Assembly: GCA_029204225.1 (NCBI GenBank)
Contig: CM055102.1
Location: forward strand, 61,792,668-61,856,667
DNA from: Diphasiastrum complanatum
Lineage: Eukaryota > Streptophyta > Lycopodiopsida > Lycopodiales > Lycopodiaceae
Length of the DNA: 64,000 nt
Direction of reading: 5' to 3'
Each line of letters opens with the position of its first letter. The first letter of the stretch is position 1. Below, one piece after another: positions 13,870-25,106 of the stretch. The translations under genes and the position numbers were made by a program. The notes under the pieces were generated by a model that worked only from the letters and a program-made list of their open reading frames with translations, was not told where the DNA came from and did not search any database.

Positions 13870-14829
13870 AGTTTAGCCTAGATTTGACAGGAATAGGCTG
13901 AGTGCACTGATCGAATATGCAAGGTCCGTGCAGATCATTGCGTACATCAGTGAGCCGATGATGGATTGAAATGGGTAGCACTTCATCTTCTCCTTTTTTG
14001 CATCAGTTTGAGGAGACTGTTCCTTTGATAGCTTTAGTCAAAGGTCGAGTGGAAAGTGACTTGGTTTTCAATTGGCCATTCCATACTTTTCCAGCATGTT
14101 GTTGAGATATCATTGCTGGTTGATAAAGATTAGTTTGCTAGGTCGATCTCGTTGAATTTGGATTCCGAGACAATAGTGGATTGGATCCATGTCAGTCATC
14201 TTGTATTCAGGGGCCAACATGCATTTTGTATCCTTCATTAGATTCAGATTATTACTGAATAAGTGTATCATCTACGAGAGAGTGATCATGATGAAGTAAT
14301 CTGATATAGACTTGAAATAGACATTCGAGTCTGTCGAGTTTGGAATGAAACCATTCTCTATCAGAAATGCATTGATCTTCTAAAACCAGGCTCTAGGTGA
14401 CTGTTTCAGCCCGTAGAGAGACTTGTGAATTTTGTATACAAGGTGTTGTTGCTTGCCATTGAGTTCGTATTTCTCTGGCTGCGTCATGTAGATCTCCTCT
14501 TCGATGGTTCCATTGAGGAAGGTTTGGACTTCAAGATCTATTGTGGCTTCAAAGGAGAGGAGTAGGCGGAGCGATGCATGTTTGACGACTAGGCTGAAGG
14601 TTTCTGAATATTCCAGGTCTGAAATCTGAGAAAAGCCTTTGGCGACTAGTTTGGCTTTGTAACGATTTAGCCTTCCTTCAGCATCGTACTTTGACTTGAA
14701 TATCCATTTGCATGGAATCGGTTTTCGATCCCTTGGCAGCTCAGTGAGTGTCCATGCTTGATTTTCCACAAGAGAATCAAATTCGATGTCCATCGCTGCT
14801 TTCCACTGGTCAACATCAGCAGTAGACAT
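13870..14829 (-). pseudogene. Copia B: reverse transcriptase
   Basis: The N-terminal part is open at 14380-14829: VDQWKAAMDIEFDSL, PCKWIFKSKYDAEG, KAKLVAKGFSQ, YSETFSLVVKHASLR, FLNGTIEEEIYMTQP and SLYGLKQSPRAWF. Beyond a stop at about 14380 the palm and thumb continue in broken frames, ending near 13875-13990 with SIIGSLMYAMICTDLAYSIS, the usual thumb box before RNase H. RNase H itself is missing and LTR-X follows directly. The text DLEVQTFLNG shows a small deletion at the first catalytic Asp box, where DVKTAFLNG is usual. Confidence 0.9.
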
Positions 14830-15330
14830 TGCCTCAAAAATGGTGGTTGGTTTCTACACAAAGTAGCAGGCTGGATCATCCACAAATCTGGATGGAGATT
14901 GTCTGGACCTGTTCGACCTTCTGGGTTGAACTTTGGTCTTTTGATGTGGGTTGAGTTGTTGAGGTTCTGACTCATTGTTTGAGTCATCATCGTTCTTCAA
15001 CAATTGAATCTCTGGATCAGAATCGACTGGTTGCTCGATCCTTGGATTGAAATTATCAGCGGCTTTTCCCTTGTGGTCGATGAATTGGTCTTCCACAAAA
15101 ATGACATCTCTACTGGTGAATGCCTTCTCAATATCCATATTGTAGAGCTTGTATGCCTTGTGGTCTGGGGAATAGCTGATGAAGATTGTTTTTTTGCTCT
15201 TGTCATCTAGTTTTCGTCTTAGATCCTTAGGGATCTGAACGAAAGCGATGTATCCAAACACTCGAATATGTTTGAGTGATGTCTTTACTTTATTGTTGTT
15301 TGATAACATTTGTTCACTCACTCTGAACTA
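14830..15330 (-). pseudogene. Copia B: integrase C-terminus and linker
   Basis: The open frame encodes LKHIRVFGYIAFVQIPKDLR, RKLDDKSKKTIFISYS, HKAYKLYNMD and SRDVIFVEDQF. These are the copia integrase-end boxes, followed by an acidic, Gln/Arg-rich linker with RRSNRSRQSPSRF just before RT. The frame opens at about 15321, so the integrase core, protease and gag are absent. Copia B is therefore truncated at its 5' side near 15330 and at its 3' side at 13870. Confidence 0.88.
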
Positions 15331-15468
15331 AACACAAACGTCTATGACTCCTCAGTTTTTGATCAGACGATGGCTGTCTTTGACGACTGAGGAACTTGCA
15401 CTACCACAATGCAATTTCAATATATTTCAGAACTAAACTTCATATTGAATCTGATTTCCAATAATACC

Positions 15469-15488
15469 ACACACACACACACACACAA
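15469..15488. repeat. (CA)n short microsatellite
   Basis: About nine CA units lie between copia B and the inverted LTR piece. Confidence 0.9.
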
Positions 15489-15514
15489 ACCATATCTAAT
15501 CTCTTCGGTGGACT

Positions 15515-15714
15515 GTACTCTCATTTTTGTGAGTATGAACTAGTTTTTAAGATCCTATTAGGCAACTAGAACATCAAAGTTGTGATTATACTTAGCATAA
15601 GCTTTCTAGTAGACTATTTTTGCATCTATCAGCTGATTATAACGGGAGAGCTGTTCCGCAATGTTCCTGCTCTCTTCTCCGTTCACATTCTTTGCACTCC
15701 CTTGCCCCATCAAA
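15515..15714 (+). repeat. Copia A-type LTR fragment, inverted relative to 13034-13230
   Basis: Reverse-complement alignment with the copia A 5' LTR holds over about 200 bp and ends at the same LTR edge (CCCTTGCCCCATCA at 15714). No primer site follows on the right, so this is either the end of a plus-strand 3' LTR or an inverted fragment. With the copy at 13034 it forms a diverged inverted pair around LTR-X and copia B. Confidence 0.75.
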
Positions 15715-15950
15715 TCTATGTGATAGATCTATGTGCAATTACAAATTACCTTAGAAGATCATTGTGGGTATTGGGCAGGCCTTCACACGTGTGAAATCTT
15801 CCTTCGGATGATGACTCTTATGTCCACATCAAGAATGATGTTTATTATGTAATTGAAAGTATTGCAAATGGTGGTGATGTCAAGGAGACTTCAAGGATCA
15901 AGGAGGAGCACCAAGAAGATGATCTTGAGGAGCCATCTCAAGATTCAAGT

Positions 15951-16655
15951 GTGCCAAGGATTGAGGAGGAGAGTCCTTCTTCTCAAGTTATGATTCCAAG
16001 AAGAATCTCAAGAGACATGGATGAGCCTATGTGGTTGACATTTCAAGGAAAAGAGGAGCACATTTCAAGTGGTATACATTTCATGCTTGCTTCTCTTATG
16101 TCATTCGATAAATCAATTTGCTTTAGTGAGACTCTTGCATCTCAAAGTTGGAGTAAAGCCATACTAGTTGAGTATGATGTCTCTCTTGAGAACATAGTTG
16201 ATGTTATTAATGGTTTGAAATTGATCTTAGATAAATTAAAAAGAAAATGGTTACTTCATCAAATGTATGCTCTTAAGTCTTGCAAGAGCAAGAGTGAGTT
16301 GTTGACTCATAGTGTGAAAATTTGTCTTATTTCATACATTGAGGCAAATTGTAAACTCTTTATGAGAGTAAGTGAATCATTCTCTAAGGACACTTATCTC
16401 CATAATGAAGTATTTAGCCTCATTAGATCCAAGATTAATATGGTAATCAAGCACGAAGATATGATGCAAACTCTTAGTTATTATAGCATCCATAGTCTTG
16501 CCAATCTTCATGTGCCTAATTCTCAAGATCTTGGTAGCACGATGTTGGATCTTTGGGATCCTTTTGAGTCAAGGAGGACTCTAGATATCCTCATGGAGTT
16601 TCAGTTGTATTCAAGGAGGAGGAACTTCAAGTATATACCAGCCTGTGAGAGTTAA
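15951..16655 (+). pseudogene. Open ORF with copia linker-like N-terminus, rest unrecognised
   Basis: A 234-codon open frame, with open sequence also to its left from about 15840. The first third resembles a copia integrase-RT linker (PRRISRDMDEP, then ETLASQSWSKAILVEYD, which looks like the first RT box EALASPxWxxAMxxEYD). From about residue 85 it departs from RT: the expected CKWVFK box is missing, and the remaining 150 residues, Leu/Ser-rich and probably helical, are unlike any family I know. It may be a copia relic fused to other DNA. The absence of stops over 700 bp in AT-rich sequence is unusual for a relic here. Confidence 0.4.
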
Positions 16656-19070
16656 GGATTAGAGAATCTCAAGATTTTATCAAAAAACACCCAAAATAGA
16701 TACTTTTTTCATGATTTCTAGAGATCTGCCAAGAAGTAACTCTCTAAGAAAGTTTAATAGTTATATGTATATGACCTAGATATGACTACTTTGAAATTTT
16801 TGTGAAGATCCAATGGACATATTTAGAAACATCTAAGAAAAAGTACTGAAAAGTGCTCAAAAACTGAGTTTTTTCAAGGTCTTGAAAGAAATGTCCTTCA
16901 AGAAATCTCGCAAAACTCATAGTACCTAGATATGGTCCAGATACAGCTATTGTATGAAGTTTGAAGGCTATATCCACTCCGATATGAAGAAATCTCAGAA
17001 AAACCACAAAAAACTTATAAAAATGGGCAAGAATACATTAAAAATGATCTTGTTCTCTTAATTTTTCTAAATCGGACGGTTCAAAACTCAATCCAAATTG
17101 GTAATAGCTAGATTACATTGTTTTTTAGCTACTTTCAAATTTGGTTCAGATCAGACACTCAAAGATTGACATCTTAGAGAATTAGTCCTAAAAAGTGCTC
17201 GATTTTAGCAAAAAATTTCAATTTTTGACAATCGGCTCAAAACTAACCCTCACATGACTCGTAGAAGTTCCATCAGACCTTGATTGAACTACTGTGAGGA
17301 GTGCGAGAGCTAATTCCCAACATTGTCAAAAAAAAATTCCACTTTTTATACCGTCTCCATCTTGGTTTTCATCTCCATCTCTTTTAGTTAACCTTCATCT
17401 TGTTAATATCCTCACATTCATCTGTTTTCACATCCATCATCTTACTCACAGTTACATGCATTTGTTAATGTTCATTCAAACATTTCACATTTTATTGTTT
17501 TTTAATGCTTTAGATAAACTACATTGGAAATTTTGTTTTATTGGATAGCGGATTCAATATTGCTTCCTTGTGCACGAATGATTAAAAGGATATTTTTTCT
17601 AAATGGGATTTGAAGAATCGAAACAAGAAGCTCACAAGTCTAATAATTGTGTTGGACCTATATAATGAAACCATTATCCCATATATAGTTGGTCAATTTG
17701 CTAATTCTCGTCACATGGTATTATTGCTAATTGATCAAGAGATTGACCAAATTGAATGCCTTCGTGATATTGAGGATTTTCTAAAATAGTTCAAACTTTG
17801 ATTTTCTTTTAATGACACGTTTATTAAATATTCTTTCTTTGAACTCATATCCATTGGCTGAACTAGTGGTTCCTTGATTGGATCCACTTGGTTTTTCAAT
17901 TTTTCAATATCAACCTTGTCAAAATCTTCCATAAACATGTCTATATGGATGTCTTCTTCATAATCACATCCACTGATGGTTGATTTCACAGGGTGGTTCT
18001 TTCATGGTAATTGATTTTGTTTTGTCATTTTGTAAACATTAGTGATTTCCATTTTTTTTTGACCTCATTGGCCCTTGGATAGAACTTGAGCTTGGTTGTT
18101 AGGTTGGTTTTCATCAACTTGTCCAACTGTGATTTGTTGATAAGAGCAAAGAAAAGTTTTTTCTAAATCTTGATCAACCATTTTTTAGGAACATTTCCCC
18201 ATAGTGTATCCATGCATTGCTTGAAGTGGATTTTTGCATTGTCGTATTTTGCTGGCAATGTTGGAGCTAAAGAAAGTAGTTTCTCCACACGAACACAAAT
18301 CATCGAACCACAATTCTTTTTGATGGTTGCATTGTTCAACTAATTCATCTTCAACAACACCATGATTTGTTTATCTTGATCTTTGTATTGCTAGTCATCA
18401 TTGTGATCATCATTATAGTCTTAAGTGGAATCTTTATCTTGGTCCTACTAATTCATTATCAAAGCCATCATCATTGTCTATATAATTGTCGTCTTCAAGT
18501 CCATAATTCCATTGCATCTTTGATGATTGTCAAAAATTGATTTTATAACTTATGAACTATAGGCCCAAGATAAATTTTATGATGAAATGGAAGTCAAATT
18601 TTACAATGTTGTCAGTAGGAATGGTGAGAGTGTGAGAACTTTCATAGGCGCCAAAATTTAGTATAAATGACACTTCTACAATATAGAGCTTGTTGAGCTA
18701 ACAAATTTTGCTTTTTATTATAGTATAATCCAAGCTCAAAGAAAGAAGTAATAAGAGTTCAAAATTTGGTAAAGGAAGATGAAAATCTAGCAATGTAGGA
18801 GGGAGGGCCTAATTTTTTTTTATGAGTAATGATTCAAAGGTGGGGCACACTGAACACAAAACTTTTGATTTTGACTACAATAAATTTTGAGTTCAAATAA
18901 AGAAGATATGGATGTTGGGCAATCGATAAAGGGCATGTGGAGAGGGGCAACTCGAATTTAAATAAAAACAATATGAAAATTGAAAGATCAAGAAAATTAG
19001 CTAATTAGTGACTAGAAATTCTAGCAAAACTTCAAGAAAAATATCAAATCTAATGGGAAAAGGATCTAAT
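16656..19070. other. AT-rich stretch with a possible decayed minus-strand frame
   Basis: No family is recognised. Between about 17735 and 18530 the minus strand gives acidic, protein-like text in one main frame (for example EDIHIDMFMEDFDKVDIEKL and QAMHGYTMGK) broken by several stops, which may be a gag-like relic. The rest shows nothing beyond short open frames. Confidence 0.35.
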
Positions 19071-19082
19071 GCTATGATACCA
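19071..19082 (-). other. Primer-binding-site-like sequence, minus orientation
   Basis: GCTATGATACCA differs at one base from the reverse complement of the tRNA-iMet primer site. It could mark the internal edge of a minus-strand copia LTR lying to its right. No matching gag was recognised on its left, so this may be chance. Confidence 0.35.
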
Positions 19083-19379
19083 AAATTTTCATGTGCCAAT
19101 CATTGCATCATTAACATTTAATCTATTCATAAGCACCACGAACTTAGTATTTATATTGGGCCTTTGCACCTATAATATGAGTTGGGGACCTTATTTGGCT
19201 ATTTTGGACCTTCCAACCATTATTACAAATCTCTCCATTGTGAAAGATTCAACTAGTTTCATCACATTTTGCTATATTTCCATATTTGGCATATTGAGGC
19301 CAAAACTTGTTTTAGACTTAGAGGTTGAATTTTCAAAGTTCATTAGTCTAAATTTCATTTGAATAAACACTTTTTGAAA

Positions 19380-19888
19380 GTGTGGGAAAGTTAGAATGCG
19401 AGTTGGAGTAGATTCAAATTTGAATAGTTGGGTACATTGAATCTAGACCCAAAATTAGTAGGGTTAGCATTTTGGTGGGAAAGCCAAGTGGCCAAATAGG
19501 GTTTGGACCTATTATAAAAGGATGTAATTCGTGGAGAGAGCAATCTTCTCTCTTCTCTATCTCATTCCATGCTTATACATGGTTCTCTTGGGTTCTACTA
19601 TCCATTGGCGCACTATCTTGGTGATTGCTTGCAATTCTATGTGCAGAATGATCTATATTTGTTATTTTTGGATCCACATGTGTGAAATACAGTAGCTTGC
19701 TGGTTTTGTACGGAAAGCAACAATAATTTTTTATTTCATTCAAGTTTGCTCAAGTTCTATTAGTGTTTGCATCTCAAATTGTGTGTAGATGCTGATTTTT
19801 CTACATTGGTGAAATTGATAGTGTATTTCTCTTTCTAACCAAAGATCATTCAAGTAGATTGGATCTTAAGGATCTGAAATCTTTCACA
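19380..19888 (+). repeat. Copia C 5' LTR
   Basis: The sequence immediately left of a perfect primer site ends in CA (CTTTCACA, position about 19888). It holds a TATA box (TATAAAAG, 19513-19520) followed by a CT-rich leader. Both features are expected in U3-R of a plant LTR. The left edge near 19380 (TGTGGGAAAG) is a guess. I could not align it convincingly with the LTR-like sequence at 21060-21340, so copia C may carry two different LTR types. Confidence 0.6.
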
Positions 19889-19900
19889 TGGTATCAGAGC
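19889..19900 (+). other. Copia C primer-binding site (tRNA-iMet)
   Basis: TGGTATCAGAGC is a perfect 12-base match to the plant copia primer site, directly after the LTR end. The gag ATG lies 588 bp downstream. Confidence 0.93.
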
Positions 19901-20487
19901 TTGTGTTTCAGGTTATGAAGGAGGAAATAAGATCTATCAATGATTTGGTGAAGATATCAAGTCTAAGGCATGCTAGAGAGGATTCTACACCAAAATCGGA
20001 TTTTTTGCTTTTATAGATTGGATCTTTTGTAGATCAAAACACTATATAGGTCAACATACTTGATCAATTCCGATTTTTGAATTCACATACTCGATTTGGC
20101 CGATTTTTGGATCATTGGTTCAGCCTAAGTGGTGGATTATAGATTGCATATCAAATTTTCAGCATTTGCATGTAGATTTGGAATAGTCAATTTTTTGTGA
20201 TTTGTCAAAACCCTAATTTTGATTGGATCTCTAGATAGTGATGTTGCTGGACTTCATTTAAGTGTGTTTCAATCTTAGAAAGTGGCAAAAGTCATTAGAT
20301 TGAGGATAGATCATAGGTTGATCAAGATTCCATGACTCTATGTGTTGATTTGCTTGGATAAGTGCTACAAGAGAATTTGTGAGATAGTTTCAAATCTTGG
20401 TGATTTCTTTTGAAAGCATTTGTTGTTGCTAAAAGGAGTGCTTTGTTCATTGAAATAGTTTGAAAGAGAAGATCAAGTCATTGCTAC

Positions 20488-20812
20488 ATGGCAACCTCCA
20501 TTGGAGTCATGTTGGAAGCCAATGATAGGCTTATCTCAAGTAACTATTCATTTTGGAAAGTGAGGATGGAGTCACTTCTTGAGATGAATGATGTTTTGGA
20601 TATTGTTGTAGGTTTGGAGGAGAGACCAGCAACACAACAAGATCAAGTGAGGTATGACAAGAGAGCCAAGAAGGCTCTACACATGATAAAGATGAATGTT
20701 ACCAATGAACTTCTCAAGAAAGTTGGTAAGTGCACATCATCTTTGGAAGCTTGGAATTCATTGAAGAAGCTTTATGAATCCAAGTCTACTTCTAGAGTGT
20801 TGACTCTCAGAG
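20488..20812 (+). pseudogene. Copia C: gag N-terminal half
   Basis: The frame gives a copia gag start: the MATSIGVMLEANDRL leader, then SSNYSFWKVRMESLLEMN, the AKKALHMIKMNV helix and AWNSLKKLYESKSTSRVLTLR. It is the first third of a UBN2-type capsid. At the Leu-Arg pair the sequence jumps directly to the last part of RNase H, out of frame. The last 48 bases of the gag part (20761-20808) are nearly identical to 49188-49235, where a second fragment of the same gag family begins and continues through protease. The UBN2 C-terminus, nucleocapsid, protease, integrase, RT and most of RNase H are missing. Confidence 0.88.
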
Positions 20813-21026
20813 TGGCATTCAGCTAGCAAAGAATCCAGTGTTTCATGCGAGAACCAAACACATTGAGATTCAGTATCACTTTATATGTGAGAGGCTGCTG
20901 AGTCGTGAAATTCATTATGTTCATTGTAGCACAGAAGAACAACTAGCTGATATTTTCACTAAGCCACTTGTTGGAGAAAAGTTTGATAAGTTTAGGTCAA
21001 AGCTTTCTGTACTTAAAGTTTGTTGA
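20813..21026 (+). pseudogene. Copia C: RNase H C-terminus
   Basis: The frame gives QLAKNPVFHARTKHIEIQYHF, then RLLSREIHYVHCSTEEQLADI and FTKPLVGEKFDKFRSKLSVL, ending at a TGA. This is the complete C-terminal end of copia pol. The bases just upstream (CAGAGTGGCATTCAG) still encode the QSGIQ remnant of the DSQSAIQ active-site strand. A purine-rich TTTAAGGGAGAG follows about 35 bp downstream, as expected for a polypurine tract. Confidence 0.93.
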
Positions 21027-21059
21027 CTTTAAAGTTATGTATATGACTGTATAAAAAGT

Positions 21060-21340
21060 AGACTCTACTTTAAGGGAGAGAGTTAGAATTAAAGTAGAAT
21101 CATTGTGCTACTGTACTGTGGGTCCTATCAGTTGATAAGGATCAGTTGGCCTCACCACAAGGCAAGTCGACGGGACACGCGTCCCACCAACGGCAACCTA
21201 GGTCATGCATGGGTTACCTGAGTGAACAACTATATGTACATTGTAATTGCATTTTGAGAAACACAGTTGCTATGTGAGCTTGTTGTGGAGAGTGTTTTCT
21301 GTGTGTGTTACTGTGTAGCATGATCTATGTTCCTGTGCAA
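21060..21340 (+). repeat. Copia C 3' LTR-like sequence
   Basis: This follows the polypurine tract (TTTAAGGGAGAG) after RNase H. It shares with 50780-50975 the words GACACGYGTCCCA, TCNTGCATGG and GTGGAG-TGTTTT in the same order, so both belong to one diverged LTR family, each next to a copia RNase H end. The right edge is uncertain; CCTGTGCA near 21340 is a candidate. Confidence 0.6.
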
Positions 21341-21642
21341 AGCAAATTCAAAGTCCTTCGTCGAGCCAATCTTTACCTAGTGAACCTTCGCCAGTCCTAT
21401 TTTTAGATTTTGATTTTCCAGATCAAGTCTTTGTCAAAATTTGGATCAAATCAAATATATTTTGATTTGGATTTTGAGAAAAAAAATTTAGAAGTATCGG
21501 TTGATTGAATTTCGAAATCTTTTCACGATATAGCAATCAGATTCTTGAAAATGCAATAGATCTAGCAGATATGATCTGAGATCGTTTTTGACTGAAAAAT
21601 CTAGATCCAATCTCATTGTCTGCTTGATCTAAATTTGTAAAG

Positions 21643-23072
21643 ATGGCTACCCCTAGAGGTGCCCCTAGAGGTGCTCCACAGGAAGTCAATCCAACTATTG
21701 TTAGAAGAGCACCTCGTTTGGATCTACCCAAATATAATGGATTAACAGATCCAGTTAGATTTCTTCAGATCTATGCTGAATCTTGTGAAGTCTATGGCAA
21801 AATTTTCCCTCAAGATAAACTTAAGTTGTTTCCTATGGCCTTAACAGGCGCAACACAAGATTGGTACTATAATCAAGATGAAACTGAGTGTACAAATTGG
21901 GAGGTTGTTAAATGAGCCCTTATCACACGGCTCAAACCACGGAAGTTTATGGAAGATCCTTTCCTACTTTTAAGTAAAATTAAAATGCAAAAGCGGGAAA
22001 TGGTTCGAGATTACATTGAACAGACGAAACGCCTCATATCTGAGTGCGAACTTGAGCTGATTAACGAAAATGCCATGATTATGTGGTTTTTGTCAGCTCT
22101 ACCTAAACGGATCAGACGTGAGCTGAAATGCCATAATGAGTATGCACTCTTGCAAATGCTATGGATGATGCAATTCGGGAGGAGGATGAAGATTCAGATG
22201 ATGAGCCGAATATCAGTATGTTGTCCTATACAACAGGGCAGACTACTACGACATCCCCCACTATTGCATCAACAAATGCCAACACTACTATAGAAATGAT
22301 GCTCAATGAGTTCGAGAAACTTGGGAAGAACCAGCAAAAACATATGGAAAAGTTACAGTTGCAATTTGATGAGAAGATCAAAGCATTGAAAAATTTCCAC
22401 GAAGAAGCGAACAAGGAACCTGAAAAGTTTGCGAAGACTTTTCCTACCAGGGAACATGTCTAGTGTTCTATTTGTACAGGAAATCACACAATGAATGAGT
22501 GTCCTCAATTGAAAAAATGAATGGAAATCAGTGTTTGCCATTTGTGTAATTCACCTGATCATGAGACTGCTTTTTGCAACTTCAACCCTCAGATGATTCA
22601 GCAATGGTATGCCTAAATGGGATATCAAAAACCATCGTATGGAGGAAATCTAGCAGCTAGACCGTGACAATCTGCTCTTGGATACCCAAAACATTTAGCT
22701 TTACCTGCCTCACCAAAGCACTCTGCTCCTCCTGCCAATTTGATGGAACCAGAACCTTACGAAAGTGCTGAGCAATGGAACTATGGTACTGATCAAGAAG
22801 GTGGATCTTCAGGAGGATCTTCAGAACAATACGCTATTTATGTTGCCGCTCAACAACAAGCCTCTAGAAATTGGACCAGAGCACCACTTGGATGCTTTGC
22901 ATGTGGAGAAAATCACAGAGTTGCAGAATGTCCAAATAAAGAGAAATTTGTACCATTTTGTCATGACTGTGGTTATGGGCATTGCTATAAAGATTGTCCA
23001 GCAAGACCAAAGCCACCACCAGCTACAACACCTGTAAATTTGATAACAATCAAGCGAAGACCAGCAATTTAG
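21643..23072 (+). pseudogene. Gypsy 1: gag with several zinc knuckles
   Basis: Ty3/gypsy gag begins MATPRGAPRGAP. It contains the retrotransposon-gag helices (RLDLPKYNGLTDPVRFLQIY, MALTGATQDWYYN, then after a stop RKFMEDPFLLLSKIKMQKRE and IRRELKCHNEYALL). A frame change near 22150 leads to a coiled-coil stretch (MMLNEFEKLGKNQQKHMEKL) and at least three Cys-His knuckles, including CFACGENHRVAEC and CHDCGYGHCYKDC. Stops at 21913, about 22461, 22518, 22615, 22666 and 23070 all fit CGA, CAG or CAA changed by C to T. Gag would package element RNA. No LTR or primer site was identified upstream. Confidence 0.88.
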
Positions 23073-23406
23073 AATAAACCAAGTGCACCCTTGATGGTGG
23101 TCACCAGAGCACAGAAGCAGAAAGAACCAGTAGCAGATCCAGTACCTACTGATTCTATAACATTGAATGATACACCAACAGCATCAAGAGTCTATCCAAA
23201 TCTTCATGCAAAAAAACAAAGATATCAGAATATGAGGCAGTGGATTAAACATCTGCAAGAAAAAGAGGAGCTTGAAGCTGTTAAAGTGACAGCAGAAGTT
23301 CATTCTTGAACATTGCAGCCACCAAGAAATTCACGTACACTAGTTGTATCATCATGAAGAACCCTTCAAGATGACTGAACCGGAAGCACCGCAAACATAA
23401 CTGCTC

Positions 23407-23898
23407 ATGAACATTTTGTCTAGCAAGATCAATTTTTCATTGGGAGAGTTCCTCGAGTTGGTGCCAAAAGCAAAAGAAGTCTTAGTGCAAAAGTTAGCTC
23501 AAGTCGAATCAGAAGTCCATCAGGAGCCACTTTTTTGCGCTGGATTTGAAGAATCTAACGAAGTACTCCATGTTGGAGCCGCTTCAAAAAGTGAACAAAA
23601 TAATATCACTCTGCTGATACAACATAGACAATTTTCTAAGAAAGCAGTTGTGATAGATGGCGGTTTAGGAGTTAACCTGATTTCTACAAAGCTATGTGCA
23701 AAATGGGGCCTTACAAAGATCAAGTATGCTACTTTTGCTATTAAGCTAGCTGATCAAACGACAGTTTGTCGACGAGGAATGATTGAAAATATACTTGTCA
23801 GAATTGCGGGAGCACAGTTCGTCATTACTTTCGTAGTGATGGACTTACCAGAAGTGCCAAATGTCTACCGAGTTCTATTGGGACGTCCATGGTCATGA
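23407..23898 (+). pseudogene. Gypsy 1: retropepsin-like protease
   Basis: The 163-codon frame carries AVVIDGGLGVNLIS, matching the plant gypsy protease active site (I-D-G/S-G-x-x-x-N-x-I-S; DGG is common in this clade). It then has KLCAKWGL and the flap-end VYRVLLGRPW. The protease matures the gag-pol polyprotein. The frame is open for 160 residues but closes at a TGA after RPWS. A connecting segment from about 23091, QKQKEPVADP followed by a Lys/Arg-rich region, joins it to gag. Confidence 0.88.
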
Positions 23899-25105
23899 GT
23901 TGCGCAAGTAATTCATAACCGGGGTACCGGAAAAATCACTTTTGCAAATCGTGACCGTGCAGTTAAAGTTGATCCTACAACTTGGACTATTAAACCAGTG
24001 GTTCAAAAAGAAGATGACGATTCGTCAACAATGGATCACACTTGTGATCGGCCAGAGAAAAATTTGGGAGTTCATTACGATTCTCAAATGGATACTATCA
24101 ACTGGAATGAAGCTCTTGCAACAATTGATTGTACAGTAGGATATATGTGTCAACAAGATAATCAATAAGATTTGAGCGAGATTTTATTATTAGATCGAAC
24201 TTTGGATACACCAATCACGTTTCCACTGAATGTGCTGAATGTAGTCTGGATCTCAAGGGAGCCTATACCAGATCCGATTGAAGATGATCTCATACATGTG
24301 AGTCATGCCTTGACTTATGATGGCAATGCTAAACTTATGGATGAGCAGATTCTAAATCATATGGATCCGACCAGATTTGGAGTGCATAATGTTCCTGATG
24401 AACCAACAATAAAACCGCCTAAGGTCGTTATATTGAAGGAAGAAAGGATCACATGATCAATGACGAAGAAACAAGCTAAGCATCATAATTATACGATCCT
24501 GAAATGAGAAAATCTCCCTCAAAAAATTGATTCAAAGAAGGTGCCACCCTTACTTAATAAAGGCAAAGGAAAAGTCAAGGATGATTCTACAAGTTAGAAT
24601 TCTAGCAAGACATCATCGTCTCGGAAGTCATCACCTCCATGATCAATTCCTGCTAAGAAGACTAAGCGAAGGTCCAAGACAAGTCCTTTCAAAAAAGAAA
24701 AAGCAAATGTTGTCCAACATGATATGCCCGAGCATTTTAAACGCTATACACTGGATGATGTGGTTATCATATTATCTAAAGCACATCGTGAACCTGAAGA
24801 ACACGTGTTAGAATCGAAAGAGGTTTACGATGGCCCAGCTAGGATGCAGCCAATAAATCTTGCTGAACCAGGAGAACTGAAAAAGATTGTACAAGTTGGA
24901 TCACAACTTAATCCTGAACAGTATCAAGCACTCCACATGTTACTTATTAAATATCAGGATTGCCTTGCATGGACTTATCAAGATCTAAAGGGTATTCCGA
25001 CATCAGTTATTGAACATACCATACCTTTAGTACCTGATGCAGTTCCAAAGGTTACAAAGTTCTATCGTTGTAATCCTAATGTTGCAGACCTGATAAAGAA
25101 AGAAC
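23899..25105 (+). pseudogene. Gypsy 1: protease-RT connector and start of RT
   Basis: Broken frames contain WISREPIPDPIEDDLIHVSH, a Lys-rich segment near 24540-24720, then the open stretch FKRYTLDDVVIILSKAHREP, QYQALHMLLIKYQDCLAWTY, the DLKGIP box and IEHTIPLVPDAVP, FYRCNPNVADLIKKEL. This is the pre-RT region up to the first RT helix. The text ends exactly where a copia primer-like site starts (25107), so RT, RNase H and integrase are absent. Gypsy 2 (30266-31270, minus strand) is homologous over the same boxes. Confidence 0.88.
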
Positions 25106-25106
25106 T

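Noticed and set aside
21643-25105. Integrated pararetrovirus
   Set aside because: The domain order and the gag and protease boxes are those of a Ty3/gypsy retrotransposon; no movement or coat-protein text of a caulimovirus is present.
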